Part shown: piece after piece, positions 29,517 through 38,839 of the stretch
Layout: every line of letters begins with the position of its first letter
How positions within the stretch are numbered: position 1 is the stretch's first letter
Notes under the pieces: model-generated
The model's database searches: none
What the model saw: only the letters and a program-made list of their open reading frames with translations
Told to the model about the DNA's origin: nothing
Translations under genes and position numbers: made by a program
DNA from: Ureibacillus aquaedulcis
Lineage (GTDB): Bacteria > Bacillota > Bacilli > Bacillales_A > Planococcaceae
Reading direction: 5' to 3'
DNA: 54,214 nt
NCBI RefSeq assembly: GCF_030418165.1
Contig: NZ_JAUHTQ010000020.1
Span: forward strand, 1 to 54,214

Positions 29517-30146
29517 TTAGCTTTGTGATTCTGGTGCCTCAGTCGCCTTAATGTCTTGGACTTCATCATCCCCTTGTCCAGCCGTATCATCATTTACGAC
29601 AACCGGTGGAGTAACAGAAACAAGTGTATCCTCATCTGCATTCAGGATTTCATATGGAACCGTATTTCTGATTTCCGCTACAGAGATGGATTCATTCATC
29701 CCGACATTTGATGCATCGACTTCAATTGAATCCGGGATATCCGACGGTTTTACTTTAATTTTCAATTCACGAACAGGCTGCATTAAGACGCCGCCCTCTT
29801 TTACGCCAGATGACTCTCCGATTACAGTAACCGGAACTTCTACTTCTAATTCCTCAGCCATATTAATAGATAGCAAATCTACATGTTTTACATTTCCTTT
29901 TAGTGCGCATCTTTGTACATCGGTTAGGACGGCATTGATTTGCTTGCCTTCTAAATCAATTTTAAATACACTTGTACGACCATATTTTTGTACTGCTTTA
30001 GCCATTTCTTTGTAATCAAGTGTTACTGGTTTATTATCAACGTTATATCCATAAATGACTCCAGGTAACTGTCCCTCGTTGCGAAGTTTTGTTAGAGTAG
30101 ATTGAGCTCCTATTTCTCTAGGTTTTGCTTCTAAAATAATATCCAT
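29517..30146 (-). CDS. ctc: Ribosomal protein bL25, general stress form (Ctc)
   Basis: Ctc is the TL5/bL25 family protein that binds 5S rRNA. The N-terminal L25 beta-barrel covers about residues 4-92 (REIG, LPGVIYG), and a C-terminal TL5 domain follows (about 98-185). An acidic, Gln/Asp-rich tail (about 186-209) ends it. The ATG at 30144-30146 has AAAGGGG 8 bases away. In B. subtilis ctc is a classic sigma-B gene; I do not find a convincing sigma-B promoter here, so stress control is not shown. Confidence 0.95.
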   Translation of the reverse strand: MDIILEAKPREIGAQSTLTKLRNEGQLPGVIYGYNVDNKPVTLDYKEMAKAVQKYGRTSVFKIDLEGKQINAVLTDVQRCALKGNVKHVDLLSINMAEELEVEVPVTVIGESSGVKEGGVLMQPVRELKIKVKPSDIPDSIEVDASNVGMNESISVAEIRNTVPYEILNADEDTLVSVTPPVVVNDDTAGQGDDEVQDIKATEAPESQS

Positions 30147-30374
30147 AATTAAAACCCCTTTCAAAGTTCTGACCATCCTTTCTTATTATTCCTTTATTTG
30201 TGGAATCCTAAACTTTCCCGGACAAAAATTTAGCTAAAAGGGTTATCTTGGGATTAATAATGGCCTCTTCTCGTTTATGCAAAGATTTAAAATTGGTCTT
30301 TACCAGAAGAAGAACATACTATGTAAGCTGCTTACATTAAACAAATAAAGAGATCATTTTTGAGGAAATCATAC

Positions 30375-30405
30375 AAAATAAAAAAGGACCATAATATGGC
30401 CCTTA
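30375..30405 (-). terminator. Terminator of the exported metallo-hydrolase gene
   Basis: AAGGACCAT at 30384-30392 pairs with ATGGCCCTT at 30396-30404, with one wobble, around a short loop. A at 30378-30385 gives a T tail on the minus strand. Confidence 0.8.
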
Positions 30406-30439
30406 AAAACTTTACCTGGTTGAACTCTCTTTTTCTGCC

Positions 30440-32647
30440 TTATTGGGCACTTCTAAATGTATTGATTACATTTTCAGGAACGATGATTGCGCTCGCTTTT
30501 GTTAGACTAATCGTATAAGTTTCTCCCTGCTGAACAGCGTTTAAGATTGCCTCAGCTTCTTCTTTTGAGCTTAATCTTTGTGTTCGCAAGATTTCCGGTG
30601 TGCCTTTTGCAAGTCGAATTGATTCGACCGGACCGTTATCTGGTAAATAACCTTGGTAGCGATCATGTACATCGATTTCGAATTGAACATACCATCCATC
30701 TGGATCATGTGTGTACGAATCTATTTCAATCTTTATGCCATTTTCTAATAGTGGGATCTCTTCGTTTACATTTTGATAGCTATCGAACCCTTGAATGATC
30801 TTTCCACCATCTACCAATGTTGCTGTTACATCTGTAAGGCCGTTTTCCCTGCCTGGCTTAAATGGTCCATGGTTTTCAATACTCTCATAATTCGGATTGG
30901 AAAGATCGCTTAAGGCATTAGTCGCAACGGAGTATCTTTTCTCCAGAAAATTAACAAATTCATCCTTTGCCAAAGCATCGAGCATCGTCAACTGTTGTTT
31001 CGCGTTCGCTGGGTCATTGTTGTAGGCCTTCAGCGCTTGGTAGATCTCAATTATCGGATATTGGTTTGTATGTTGAGGCGCTACATAATCTACATCAAAC
31101 TTTTGTTGTAGCCAAGCAAGTCCATACTGGAAACCGAGCCTCAAATATCCATTCTCTTCAGTTGGTGTGTATAGTCCATTAAAACCATATCCACCCATGT
31201 ACCCAAAGCTTACCCATTCACCATTCTCTGGATTTTTCAGCTTAAATATAGCCGATGTCGTTCCTGGTGTATGTCCCGGTGTATGAGCTATTAAAAGTTG
31301 GACATTTCCGAAATCCATGTATTCGTCATAAATATACGGTTCTATTTTATTTCTAATTTCTGTTTCTTCTTCAGGCAGGGCTCCCTCGATATTCCAAATG
31401 TTCCCCATTGCATCTTTCTGAATGCCGTAAGCCTCTTCATATGCACCATATAGAGTAACAGAGCCACCAGCATTTTCAATCATCTCGATTAATTCTACCG
31501 TTGTTCCATAGTGATCAAGGTGGCCGTGTGTTAGCATAATATCCGTTATTTCGCGTGGATCATAGCCGACAGCCTCTATGTTCTTCCAGTATTGATAACC
31601 ACTGTATGGCCAACCACCATCAAACAAAATCAGCCGGTCATCCGATTTCTTTTTCGTTCCCATATCTGCGTTGAATAAATAGGCTGACACTTCATTATCG
31701 CCAACATAATAGAACGTATCTTCTACAATTTCAAAAGGTTCAGTACTGCTGGCATACGGAGATACAGTAGGCTTGTTTCCTCTAATTTTATCGTAGCGCT
31801 CCCCTGAAATCGGATCAACGCCTTTGTCTTTCAGTAAATAACTCATGGAAGGAACATCCCAGACAGGTTTTCCATCAGAAGTTGACTGTGGCGTAAAATA
31901 GTAGATGGAAGTTACCTTTGCAGCATTGGATTGTTCATAGTTTCGATCAAATACAACGTATACTGCTTGTCTGTGTGTTGTGGAATAGTTATAGTCGGCA
32001 GTAACAGGTATGGTCTCAAATTCAGAGACCGCAGAGTTCGCGTAGTTTTCTGTGTTGATATTGTAAACGGATACATTTTTGTCTATACGATATGTTTCTT
32101 CATAGCGTTTTATTGGTTCCGGTAATGGCCTGCCACTAATATCTTCAGTTAAGATTCTCCCATCCCCGACAGTTATCGTATTTTTTGTTTTATTATATAC
32201 CCAGCCTGCAGCGACCATATTGCCCGCCTCACCATTTATTGGGGAAAGCTCCGGACCATACTTCATAGTGTCAAACTGGGCATCAGTAGATGTACCTTTT
32301 GCCAGAACCTTATTGAATGTTTCTGAAGGGTCTTCGGGAATAACTAGAACACTCTTATGCAACTTATAGTCTACCAGATTCCCTTTTGCAAGATTTACTG
32401 TTACTTTGTCAGCGTCACTGCTATCAATAGGCTGTGTTAGAAGGTTCATTCGAGTTCCTTGTGTTAACAATTCAACTGAAACTACTTCTTTACTTCCTAC
32501 TTTCGTGATAATAGGATTTCCGATTACAAGTCCATCAAAGGTTTGTACATCGTCTTTTTTTGCAGCAAAAACCTCATTGTTAGCAGCTCCAGCTGCAACT
32601 ATTAAAAATACAATTACAATAAATAATCCTGTTTTTACTTTTCCCAT
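30440..32647 (-). CDS. Exported metallo-beta-lactamase-fold hydrolase with large N- and C-terminal extensions
   Basis: This 735-residue protein has a signal peptide (about 1-29, ending VFA-A). It contains a metallo-beta-lactamase core at roughly 304-540 with HGHLDH (His374, His376, Asp378, His379), HTPGHTPG (His459) and a late PQH (His526). This set resembles two-zinc subclass B3-like enzymes. The Asp that bridges zinc in glyoxalase-type members is not evident (FGYMGG instead). The N-terminal 270 residues and the last 190 residues match no domain I know. AAGGAGG lies 5 bases before the ATG. It sits between prs and ctc, which are adjacent in B. subtilis, with its own terminator. The substrate is unknown; a lactam, lactone or ester outside the cell is possible. 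Confidence 0.85.
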   Translation of the reverse strand: MGKVKTGLFIVIVFLIVAAGAANNEVFAAKKDDVQTFDGLVIGNPIITKVGSKEVVSVELLTQGTRMNLLTQPIDSSDADKVTVNLAKGNLVDYKLHKSVLVIPEDPSETFNKVLAKGTSTDAQFDTMKYGPELSPINGEAGNMVAAGWVYNKTKNTITVGDGRILTEDISGRPLPEPIKRYEETYRIDKNVSVYNINTENYANSAVSEFETIPVTADYNYSTTHRQAVYVVFDRNYEQSNAAKVTSIYYFTPQSTSDGKPVWDVPSMSYLLKDKGVDPISGERYDKIRGNKPTVSPYASSTEPFEIVEDTFYYVGDNEVSAYLFNADMGTKKKSDDRLILFDGGWPYSGYQYWKNIEAVGYDPREITDIMLTHGHLDHYGTTVELIEMIENAGGSVTLYGAYEEAYGIQKDAMGNIWNIEGALPEEETEIRNKIEPYIYDEYMDFGNVQLLIAHTPGHTPGTTSAIFKLKNPENGEWVSFGYMGGYGFNGLYTPTEENGYLRLGFQYGLAWLQQKFDVDYVAPQHTNQYPIIEIYQALKAYNNDPANAKQQLTMLDALAKDEFVNFLEKRYSVATNALSDLSNPNYESIENHGPFKPGRENGLTDVTATLVDGGKIIQGFDSYQNVNEEIPLLENGIKIEIDSYTHDPDGWYVQFEIDVHDRYQGYLPDNGPVESIRLAKGTPEILRTQRLSSKEEAEAILNAVQQGETYTISLTKASAIIVPENVINTFRSAQ

Positions 32648-33138
32648 ATAACCCTCCTTAATTTTTTTGCTGCCTAGCAGCTGCTAAAAACTAGTTTGTT
32701 TTTGGCTTGTACTATATTTCATTTTGAAATTACTTAATTATAGAAACACTCCTTTACTGTAAATTTATTTATTTTATAGGAGTTCCTATGCTAGGAAAAC
32801 TCCATAAAATAGACACGAAGGCTCTGGTTAATTGGAATTTTTATGTTTGTAGTTGTGAGTATGTATGATTCTACGGCTCTGTTATTTATTTATAATTGAG
32901 GATGTTTGTGGGAAAGTTTATATATGTTAAGTGATTACTTTTAAAAACCCTGCAAAGATATGGTTTTCAAACATAGTGTAATAGTTTACAAATCTGATTG
33001 TAAGACAAATTAAAATGATTGTCAATTCAGAAAATTTTAATAAATTAATTCCGTGTTAGGGCTACTTTGCTAGAGATTCACCTATTAATACAGAATCACT
33101 AAGACATTCTCTACCTAATAACTAATAATACTTACATT
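32648..33138. other. AT-rich intergenic between the prs terminator and the metallo-hydrolase gene
   Basis: About 490 bases with no convincing gene. It holds a 42-base hairpin (32770-32811). A GCTGC/GCAGC inverted repeat lies in the last bases before the ribosome binding site of the downstream gene (32670-32682). No firm promoter was found, although one for the hydrolase gene must be here. Confidence 0.5.
32770..32811. repeat. 42-base near-perfect hairpin upstream of the exported hydrolase gene
   Basis: TATTTTATAGGAGTTCCT (32770-32787) pairs with 32793-32811 around a 5-base loop, with one A-A mismatch and a two-base bulge. The stem is about 17 base pairs. It lies upstream of the hydrolase gene and away from the prs terminator, so it is not needed to end prs. 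It may be an operator, a remnant of a small mobile element or part of a leader RNA. Confidence 0.6.
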
Positions 33139-33174
33139 GAAAAAGACAAGGCATAGGTTCGCCTTGTCTTTTAT
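33139..33174 (-). terminator. Terminator of prs
   Basis: AAAAGACAAGGC (33141-33152) pairs perfectly with GCCTTGTCTTTT (33161-33172). The A tract gives a T tail on the minus strand. It lies directly after the prs stop codon. Confidence 0.92.
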
Positions 33175-33185
33175 AACTAGATATA

Positions 33186-34145
33186 TTAATCAAATAATGT
33201 ACTTACAGATTTGTTTTCATATACGCGAGAAATTGCTTCAGCCATTAAATTTGCTACTGAAAGTTGTTTTACTTTCGGAGACATTTTTTCTTCGGTAAGT
33301 TGAATTGTATTTGTTACTACAAGTTCTTTAATAACTGAGTTTTCAATACGATCAATTGCCGGGCCAGACAGAACAGGGTGTGAACAGCAAGCATAAACTT
33401 CTTTCGCTCCTGCTTCTATCAATGCATTCGCACCAATTGTAATTGTACCTGCCGTATCAATGATATCATCGATTAGAATACAAGTTTTCCCTTCAATATT
33501 ACCTACGATATTCATCACTTCAGCCACATTTGGTTTTGGACGGCGTTTGTCGATAATAGCAATTGGCGCTTTTAAACGCTCAGCCATTTTACGCGCACGT
33601 GTAACACCACCATGGTCAGGAGAAACAACCACTACTTCATCGGGATTGAGGTTTTTAGACTTAAAGTAAGTAGATAGAATTGGGACCGCTTGTAAATGGT
33701 CGATCAGGATATCAAAGAACCCTTGGATTTGTGGAGCATGCAAGTCTAATACAATTACACGGTTTGCCCCAGCAGTTTCCAATAAATTTGCTACTAGTTT
33801 TGCTGTGATTGGCTCACGGGCTTTTGCTTTACGATCTTGTCGAGCATAGCCATAGTATGGCATTACGACATTAATTGTACGAGCAGAAGCACGTTTGACT
33901 GCATCAATCATAATTAATAGTTCCATTAAATGTTCATTAACAGGAGCAGAAGTAGATTGAACGATAAACACGTCACAACCACGGATACTTTCTTCGATGC
34001 TAATTTGAACTTCTCCATCACTGAAGTGCTTTACAGATGATTTACCAAGTTCTACTCCCATTTGTTCCGCGATTTCTTGTGCCAATGGGTAGTTAGAGTT
34101 TAAAGAAAAGATTTTTAATTTTGTGTCAGCATATTGAAACGGCAT
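33186..34145 (-). CDS. prs: Ribose-phosphate pyrophosphokinase (PRPP synthetase)
   Basis: Prs makes PRPP from ribose 5-phosphate and ATP for purines, pyrimidines, His and Trp. The 319-residue class I enzyme has FSDGEVQ near residue 41, the flexible-loop region [18 protein letters not shown] near 97-114, [14 protein letters not shown] near 130-144 and the PRPP loop [11 protein letters not shown] near 220-230. AGGAGG lies 5 bases before the ATG. It follows glmU by 25 bases, the conserved glmU-prs pair. PurR, the PRPP sensor, is encoded nearby. Confidence 0.97.
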   Translation of the reverse strand: MPFQYADTKLKIFSLNSNYPLAQEIAEQMGVELGKSSVKHFSDGEVQISIEESIRGCDVFIVQSTSAPVNEHLMELLIMIDAVKRASARTINVVMPYYGYARQDRKAKAREPITAKLVANLLETAGANRVIVLDLHAPQIQGFFDILIDHLQAVPILSTYFKSKNLNPDEVVVVSPDHGGVTRARKMAERLKAPIAIIDKRRPKPNVAEVMNIVGNIEGKTCILIDDIIDTAGTITIGANALIEAGAKEVYACCSHPVLSGPAIDRIENSVIKELVVTNTIQLTEEKMSPKVKQLSVANLMAEAISRVYENKSVSTLFD

Positions 34146-34170
34146 GATGGCCTCCTAATAGTTTTACAAA

Positions 34171-35535
34171 TTATTTTAATTTCTTCGCGTAATCTAGTTT
34201 ATTCTCTTGTCTTGAACGTGCAATTCCCATTGCATCTGCTGGTACTTCTTTTGTGATTGTTGAACCAGCTGCTATAAATGACCCCGCACCTAATTTAACC
34301 GGTGCTACTAGGTTAGAGTTGCAGCCGACAAAAACATCATCTTCTATAATTGTCTTAAATTTATTTTTACCATCGTAATTCACGGTGATTGACCCGCAGC
34401 CAATATTGACATTGCTTCCAACTTCAGCATCACCGATATAACTTAAATGCGAAACTTTTGTATCATTCCCTAAAGTGCTTTTCTTCACTTCAACGAAGTT
34501 ACCAATTTTCACATGGTTGCCTAATTGTGTTTCTGGGCGTAAATGTGCAAATGGACCAACGGCTGTATCTTCCCCTATATAACTATCAGTTACAACAGAA
34601 TTCTGTACAGTAGTACGGTCACTAATTCTACTATTCACAATGTTAGAATTAGGTCCTATAATACAATCCTCACCAATGACTGTTTGCCCCTCGATAGTCG
34701 TACCTGGCTTAATCACCGTGTCGCGGCCGATTTGTGCATCTGCACTAATATGCGTTGTCAATGGATTAATGATTGTAACACCATTTCGCATATGCTTTTC
34801 ATTAATACGGTTACGCATTATTTCTTCTGCTTGCGCTAATGCCACACGATCATTTACTCCCAATGTTTCATCAAAATCATTGCAAGTATAGGCTGAAACG
34901 ATTTCACCTTGTTTTTGTAAAATTTCGATGACATCCGGTAAATAATACTCGCCTTGTGCATTTTCATTGCTTACTAATTTTAGGGCCTCGAATAAGGCTT
35001 TGTTATCAAAGCAATATGTGCCTGTATTAATTTCAGTTACCAACTGCTGTTCTGGTGTAGCATCCTTTTGCTCTACAATCTGTGAAACCTGACCATCTGC
35101 ATCACGAATCACTCGGCCATATCCTGTTGGATTTCCAGCTACAGCTGTTAGGATTGTTGCTTTTGCGTTTTGACTATTATGGTGTTCATACAGCGCTTTC
35201 ATTGTTTCTGGCTGAATTAGTGGTGTATCGCCACAGACAACTAATGTTGTTCCCTCAAGACCATTCAATATACTTTCTGCTTGAATCACTGCATGTGCAG
35301 TACCAAGTTGTTGTTCCTGAAGTACATACTCGCTTTTGTCACCAAGCTGTTCTTTTACTTTTTCAGCTCCATGTCCAACAATAGTAACAATTCGACTAAC
35401 ATTCAATGATTGAATATTATCTACAACATGTTCTACCATTGGCTTTCCACATACAGGGTGGAGCACCTTATATAATTTGGACTTCATGCGAGTTCCTTGA
35501 CCAGCAGCCAAAATGACCGCAAAAATGTTCGTCAT
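34171..35535 (-). CDS. glmU: Bifunctional GlmU: glucosamine-1-phosphate acetyltransferase / UDP-GlcNAc pyrophosphorylase
   Basis: GlmU acetylates glucosamine-1-phosphate and uridylates it to UDP-GlcNAc for cell wall synthesis. The N-terminal uridyltransferase domain (about 1-228) has [20 protein letters not shown]. The C-terminal part (about 250-450) is a left-handed beta-helix with hexapeptide repeats that acetylates. The chosen ATG (35533-35535) gives 454 residues, close to B. subtilis; GGAGG lies 11 bases upstream. The earlier in-frame ATG at 35553 has no ribosome binding site of its own. Confidence 0.96.
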   Translation of the reverse strand: MTNIFAVILAAGQGTRMKSKLYKVLHPVCGKPMVEHVVDNIQSLNVSRIVTIVGHGAEKVKEQLGDKSEYVLQEQQLGTAHAVIQAESILNGLEGTTLVVCGDTPLIQPETMKALYEHHNSQNAKATILTAVAGNPTGYGRVIRDADGQVSQIVEQKDATPEQQLVTEINTGTYCFDNKALFEALKLVSNENAQGEYYLPDVIEILQKQGEIVSAYTCNDFDETLGVNDRVALAQAEEIMRNRINEKHMRNGVTIINPLTTHISADAQIGRDTVIKPGTTIEGQTVIGEDCIIGPNSNIVNSRISDRTTVQNSVVTDSYIGEDTAVGPFAHLRPETQLGNHVKIGNFVEVKKSTLGNDTKVSHLSYIGDAEVGSNVNIGCGSITVNYDGKNKFKTIIEDDVFVGCNSNLVAPVKLGAGSFIAAGSTITKEVPADAMGIARSRQENKLDYAKKLK

Positions 35536-35657
35536 GATCTTTGAGTCCTCCATTTATGTTCATATTCTCTTATGACTATATAGTAAATTCTCTGCTTTTT
35601 CAAGGTTTCCAGACTTGACAAATCAATGACATCTGCTTTGGAAATTTATTCTAAGAC

Positions 35658-35688
35658 GAAAAAGAGCCCACCCATATTGAGTAGACCC
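35658..35688 (-). terminator. Terminator of spoVG
   Basis: GAGCCCAC (35664-35671) and GTAGACCC (35681-35688) pair as RNA on the minus strand with three G-U wobbles. A TTTTT tail follows from the A run at 35659-35663. It lies 14 bases after the spoVG stop codon. Confidence 0.7.
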
Positions 35689-35701
35689 ACCATTCTAAGT
35701 A

Positions 35702-35992
35702 TTAAGCATTTGCTTCTTCAAGTTGCAGTACTTCTTCTTCATTAGATGCATGATATGCAGCCAGTACAACTTCCTGAAGTTTATTTCGTGTATCAGAGTT
35801 AATAGGGTGTGCGATATCACGGAATTCTCCGTCTGGTGTCCGTTTACTTGGCATTGCAACAAATAATCCATTGTTGCCATCAATTACACGAATATCATGT
35901 ACGACAAATTCGTCATCTAATGTAATTGAAGCAATCGCTCGCATACGTCCATCAGTTTGGACACGTCTTAATCTTACGTCAGTTACTTCCAT
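35702..35992 (-). CDS. spoVG: SpoVG, RNA/DNA-binding regulator
   Basis: SpoVG is a small nucleic-acid-binding protein affecting septation and sporulation in Bacillus. The family's highly conserved core is intact: [11 protein letters not shown] at the start, [18 protein letters not shown] near 35-52 and [13 protein letters not shown] near 57-69. The length of 96 residues is typical. GAGGAG is 7 bases from the ATG. A canonical sigma-H promoter lies at 36031-36059 and the AT-rich DNA upstream is where AbrB binds in B. subtilis. Confidence 0.97.
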   Translation of the reverse strand: MEVTDVRLRRVQTDGRMRAIASITLDDEFVVHDIRVIDGNNGLFVAMPSKRTPDGEFRDIAHPINSDTRNKLQEVVLAAYHASNEEEVLQLEEANA

Positions 35993-36030
35993 TCTTTCAC
36001 TCCTCTCTTCTATGATGCCTTTAAAAGATA

Positions 36031-36059
36031 TGATTCTACAAAAACTTTAATTTTCCTTC
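36031..36059 (-). promoter_or_regulatory. Sigma-H promoter of spoVG with upstream AT box
   Basis: On the minus strand GAAGGAAAA (36051-36059) and GTAGAATCA (36031-36039) are separated by 11 bases, a close fit to the sigma-H consensus (AGGA and GAAT cores). Immediately upstream, 36060-36110 is extremely A/T-rich, like the AbrB-bound AT box of the B. subtilis spoVG promoter. Confidence 0.8.
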
Positions 36060-36101
36060 TTTTATTATACAAAAATTTGAAAAATTATAAATATTTTTTT
36101 T

Positions 36102-36135
36102 GTAAAAAAAGATGGATGCTAATTTTGCATCCATC
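36102..36135 (-). terminator. Terminator of ridA
   Basis: GATGGATGC (36111-36119) pairs perfectly with GCATCCATC (36127-36135). The A run at 36104-36110 gives a T tail on the minus strand. Confidence 0.92.
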
Positions 36136-36144
36136 ATTAAAATT

Positions 36145-36519
36145 CTATTCCACAACTGCTATTACTTCAATTTCTACTTTTACATCCTTTGGCAATCTAG
36201 CAACTTCTACTGCTGAACGAGCCGGTTTATGATTACCGAAATGATTTGCATATGTTTCATTCATAGCAGCGAAGTCATTCATATCACCCATGAAAACCGT
36301 TGTCTTCACAACTTTATCCAGCGAGCTTCCTGCTGCTTCCAGAACTGCTTTCAAGTTTTCGAAAACTTGATTCGTTTGGGCAACGATATCACCTTCAACT
36401 AATTCGCCGGAAGCGGTTAAAGGAATTTGTCCTGAACTATAAAAAATTCCATTTACTACGATTCCTTGTGCATATGGTCCAATTGCGGCTGGTGCATTTG
36501 TTGTAGATACTGTTTTCAT
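36145..36519 (-). CDS. ridA: RidA family enamine/imine deaminase (YabJ)
   Basis: RidA hydrolyses reactive enamines and imines, such as those from threonine dehydratase, and keeps PLP enzymes active. The 124-residue protein has the family's [18 protein letters not shown] near residues 16-33 and the substrate-binding Arg in [13 protein letters not shown] near 98-110. Its ATG directly follows the purR stop codon, and AAGGAG lies inside the end of purR. In B. subtilis purR-yabJ has the same arrangement. Confidence 0.96.
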   Translation of the reverse strand: MKTVSTTNAPAAIGPYAQGIVVNGIFYSSGQIPLTASGELVEGDIVAQTNQVFENLKAVLEAAGSSLDKVVKTTVFMGDMNDFAAMNETYANHFGNHKPARSAVEVARLPKDVKVEIEVIAVVE

Positions 36520-37347
36520 TTATTTTCTCTCCTTTAAAAAGTAATTACCTTCACTTAAAGCAATTGTACGATCCTTTTCATTCACAGCATGAAGTTTTAC
36601 TAAAGAATAGTAATCATCTACCAATGTTTCATCAGCATGTTCTGCTTCTACCAGAACCGCCATCCCAGCTAGCTGGCAATCAAACTCTTCAAGCAGGTTT
36701 TTCATGCCGTTCATTGTTCCGCCAACTTTCATAAAGTCATCGGTAATCAGAACGCGTTGGCCGCCTTTCATACTGCGTTTAGAAAGTACCATTGTTTGAA
36801 TACGGCGTGATGATCCGGATACATAATTGATACTTACTGTAGAACCTTCTGTTACTTTACTATCACGGCGCACTACAACAACAGGCACGTTTAGATGTCT
36901 CGCGATCGAATGCGCAATCGATATTCCTTTTGTTGCCACCGTCATAATAACGTCAATTTGCTGGTCAGCATAGATGCTTGCAAATACTTTGCCGACTCTA
37001 TTCATCAGTTCAGGATTTCCTAGTAAATCCGTCATGAACAAATAACCACCCGGCAACAAACGATCTGACTGACTTAATTCCGAAATCAAGATTTGAATAA
37101 TCTCCCGCACTTCGTTCTCCGACATCTTCGGGATATATTTCACCCCGCCTGCTGCTCCAGGTACTGTCATCAACAACCCGATTCCCTTTTCTTCAAACGT
37201 TTCTTTAACAATCGAAAGATCCTCACTGATAGATGATTTGGCAGATTGGTATGTTTCAGAAAAAAAGGTAAGCGGAATTAGCTGATGTGGATGCTCAAGT
37301 AAATAATACGTCATATCAACAAGACGTTCGCTTCGCTTCCATTTCAC
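36520..37347 (-). CDS. purR: Purine operon repressor PurR
   Basis: PurR represses purine genes and is released by PRPP. It has an N-terminal winged helix (about residues 1-73) and a phosphoribosyltransferase-like domain with the PRPP loop ITDDFMKVGGTMNG near 198-211. The start is most likely the GTG at 37345-37347, 8 bases after AGGAG and aligned with the B. subtilis start. The GTG three codons earlier overlaps the ribosome binding site. Its ligand is made by Prs, encoded 2.4 kb away in the same block. Confidence 0.95.
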   Translation of the reverse strand: MKWKRSERLVDMTYYLLEHPHQLIPLTFFSETYQSAKSSISEDLSIVKETFEEKGIGLLMTVPGAAGGVKYIPKMSENEVREIIQILISELSQSDRLLPGGYLFMTDLLGNPELMNRVGKVFASIYADQQIDVIMTVATKGISIAHSIARHLNVPVVVVRRDSKVTEGSTVSINYVSGSSRRIQTMVLSKRSMKGGQRVLITDDFMKVGGTMNGMKNLLEEFDCQLAGMAVLVEAEHADETLVDDYYSLVKLHAVNEKDRTIALSEGNYFLKERK

Positions 37348-37474
37348 GAGATCCACTCCTACACATGTAAAATTAACTGCCTACTAACAGCAGACAGTTC
37401 CCCCGATTTATTGCAATTCGAATCAGTTTTTAAACACGAATATTTTATAGAAAAAGTAACATAAACATACGCAT

Positions 37475-38341
37475 TTAAGCAAGTGAATTCCTTTCACCTA
37501 ATAAACGAACCGCAAAAACCTCATCACAAAATCCTCTTAAGCCGTTATATATTCTTCCTAATCTTGATTCATTATCTACTAAACCAAATACTGTCGGGCC
37601 ACTTCCGCTCATTAGTACAGCATCCGCTCCGAAGCGTTTCATTTGCTCTTTAATCATGATCACTTCCGGGTGCAATTTAAATGTAACAGATTCCAGGACG
37701 TTCCCAAGTGATTGGCACATTAAATCATAATCGTTTGTTTCAATCGCTTGAATCATCTGTTTGGTATTAGGGTGTTCTATCCCTTCAATATTTAACCCGC
37801 CATAGACCTGGGCAGTAGAAACACCGATTTTGGGCTTCGCCAAAACGACCCAGCAAGTTGGAGGAGCCGGTAATTTTTGAATCTTTTCCCCCCGTCCGGT
37901 TGCCAGTGCTGTCCCGCCATAAATGCAAAACGAAACATCAGACCCAATTTTAGCCCCTAGTTCAGCTAGAGTATCGACCGATAAATTTAACTGCCATAAT
38001 TCATTTAATCCTTTTAATGTAGCTGCAGCATCGCTGCTGCCACCGGCAAGGCCGGCAGCTACCGGTATCTCCTTCTCAATGGAGATGGTCACACCTTCTG
38101 CTACACCATATGTATCCTTAATGAGCTGGGCAGCTTGATAAGCAAGATTTCGACTATCATCCGGTATAAAACCATTTGTTGAAATGATTTTAATGAGACC
38201 ATCAGCTCGGGACTCCAGTCCAATTCGATCGCTTAGATCTACCGTCGTCATAATCATTTCCACTTCATGATAATTATCAGGACGTTTATATAGAACATCT
38301 AATGTTAAATTTATTTTCGCAGGGGCTTTTACATAAAGCAT
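37475..38341 (-). CDS. ispE: 4-diphosphocytidyl-2-C-methyl-D-erythritol kinase (IspE)
   Basis: IspE phosphorylates CDP-ME in the MEP isoprenoid pathway. It is a GHMP kinase: [12 protein letters not shown] at the N-terminus with the catalytic Lys/Asp region, the ATP loop [17 protein letters not shown] near 91-107, and GSGPTVFGL near 252. The length of 288 residues is standard. The start is the ATG at 38339-38341 with GAGGAGG 6 bases upstream. It lies between sspF and purR as in B. subtilis. Confidence 0.96.
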   Translation of the reverse strand: MLYVKAPAKINLTLDVLYKRPDNYHEVEMIMTTVDLSDRIGLESRADGLIKIISTNGFIPDDSRNLAYQAAQLIKDTYGVAEGVTISIEKEIPVAAGLAGGSSDAAATLKGLNELWQLNLSVDTLAELGAKIGSDVSFCIYGGTALATGRGEKIQKLPAPPTCWVVLAKPKIGVSTAQVYGGLNIEGIEHPNTKQMIQAIETNDYDLMCQSLGNVLESVTFKLHPEVIMIKEQMKRFGADAVLMSGSGPTVFGLVDNESRLGRIYNGLRGFCDEVFAVRLLGERNSLA

Positions 38342-38491
38342 ATATATCCTCCTCGGATTGCCATCCAAATCCTTTTCTTAACCTTAAATTTGAGCATTAA
38401 TACTTCCATATATTTTACCATATTATACATAGCAGTGTCGCTAGCTCATTCTTCCTTACCGTTTTGAATTGGTTAAATAATCTTTATATAA

Positions 38492-38529
38492 AGCAAAAGC
38501 CAATAGACTCCCTAAAAGGAGCTATTGGC
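38492..38529 (-). terminator. Terminator of sspF
   Basis: GCCAATAG-A-CTCC (38499-38511) pairs with GGAG-CTATTGGC (38518-38529) with one bulged base, a stem of 12 pairs. The tail on the minus strand is TTTTGCTTT. Confidence 0.85.
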
Positions 38530-38541
38530 AAAATGTCAACA

Positions 38542-38736
38542 TTACTTATTCATATTGTTTTGGTTTTGCTGTGCTAGACCTTGTTCGGCCATTTCAATTG
38601 CCCGCTTTACCATATTACCTGCATCACGTGATTTAATTCCACCCCAGCCTTCACGTTCGACTACATCATAAAATCCGAGTTCCTTGGCTATCTCTTCTTT
38701 TAGACGACTCGACATGATACCTTTTCTTCTGGCCAT
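38542..38736 (-). CDS. sspF: Small acid-soluble spore protein SspF-like (alpha/beta type)
   Basis: A 64-residue alpha/beta-type SASP, a forespore protein that coats spore [22 protein letters not shown] and the [20 protein letters not shown] block are the SASP core. The chosen start is the ATG at 38734-38736 with AAGGAGG 9 bases upstream; the longer frame adds an unrelated hydrophobic stretch before the ribosome binding site. A CATACTA -10 at 38776-38782 suits sigma-G control. Confidence 0.94.
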   Translation of the reverse strand: MARRKGIMSSRLKEEIAKELGFYDVVEREGWGGIKSRDAGNMVKRAIEMAEQGLAQQNQNNMNK

Positions 38737-38775
38737 GCAGTTTTGCCTCCTTAGGAATAAGTAAGTTGACAATAG

Positions 38776-38807
38776 TAGTATGTGCGAAAGAAAATAAAAA
38801 ACACTCA
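38776..38807 (-). promoter_or_regulatory. Sigma-G-like promoter of sspF, overlapping the veg terminator
   Basis: A perfect CATACTA (38776-38782) is preceded by TGAGTG (38802-38807) with a 19-base spacer. The -35 is imperfect and lies within one arm of the veg terminator hairpin (38801-38819). Confidence 0.6.
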
Positions 38808-38819
38808 AGATCTGAGTGT
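38791..38819 (-). terminator. Terminator of veg
   Basis: ACACTCA (38801-38807) pairs with TGAGTGT (38813-38819) around a 5-base loop. The A run at 38796-38800 provides a T tail on the minus strand. Confidence 0.85.
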
Positions 38820-38839
38820 TTTAATAAGACAAATAAAAA

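Noticed and set aside
30147..30300. A sigma-B promoter for ctc, as in B. subtilis
   Set aside because: A GTTTAG sequence is present on the minus strand, but no GGGTAT-like -10 follows at the right distance.
32790..32870. A 26-codon plus-strand frame (MLGKLHKIDTKALV...) with AGGAG just upstream
   Set aside because: Its ribosome binding site and start lie in the stem and loop of the 42-base hairpin, and the peptide has no recognisable features.
35695..35883. 62-codon minus-strand frame inside spoVG
   Set aside because: It is an alternative frame of spoVG, which is unmistakably the real gene.
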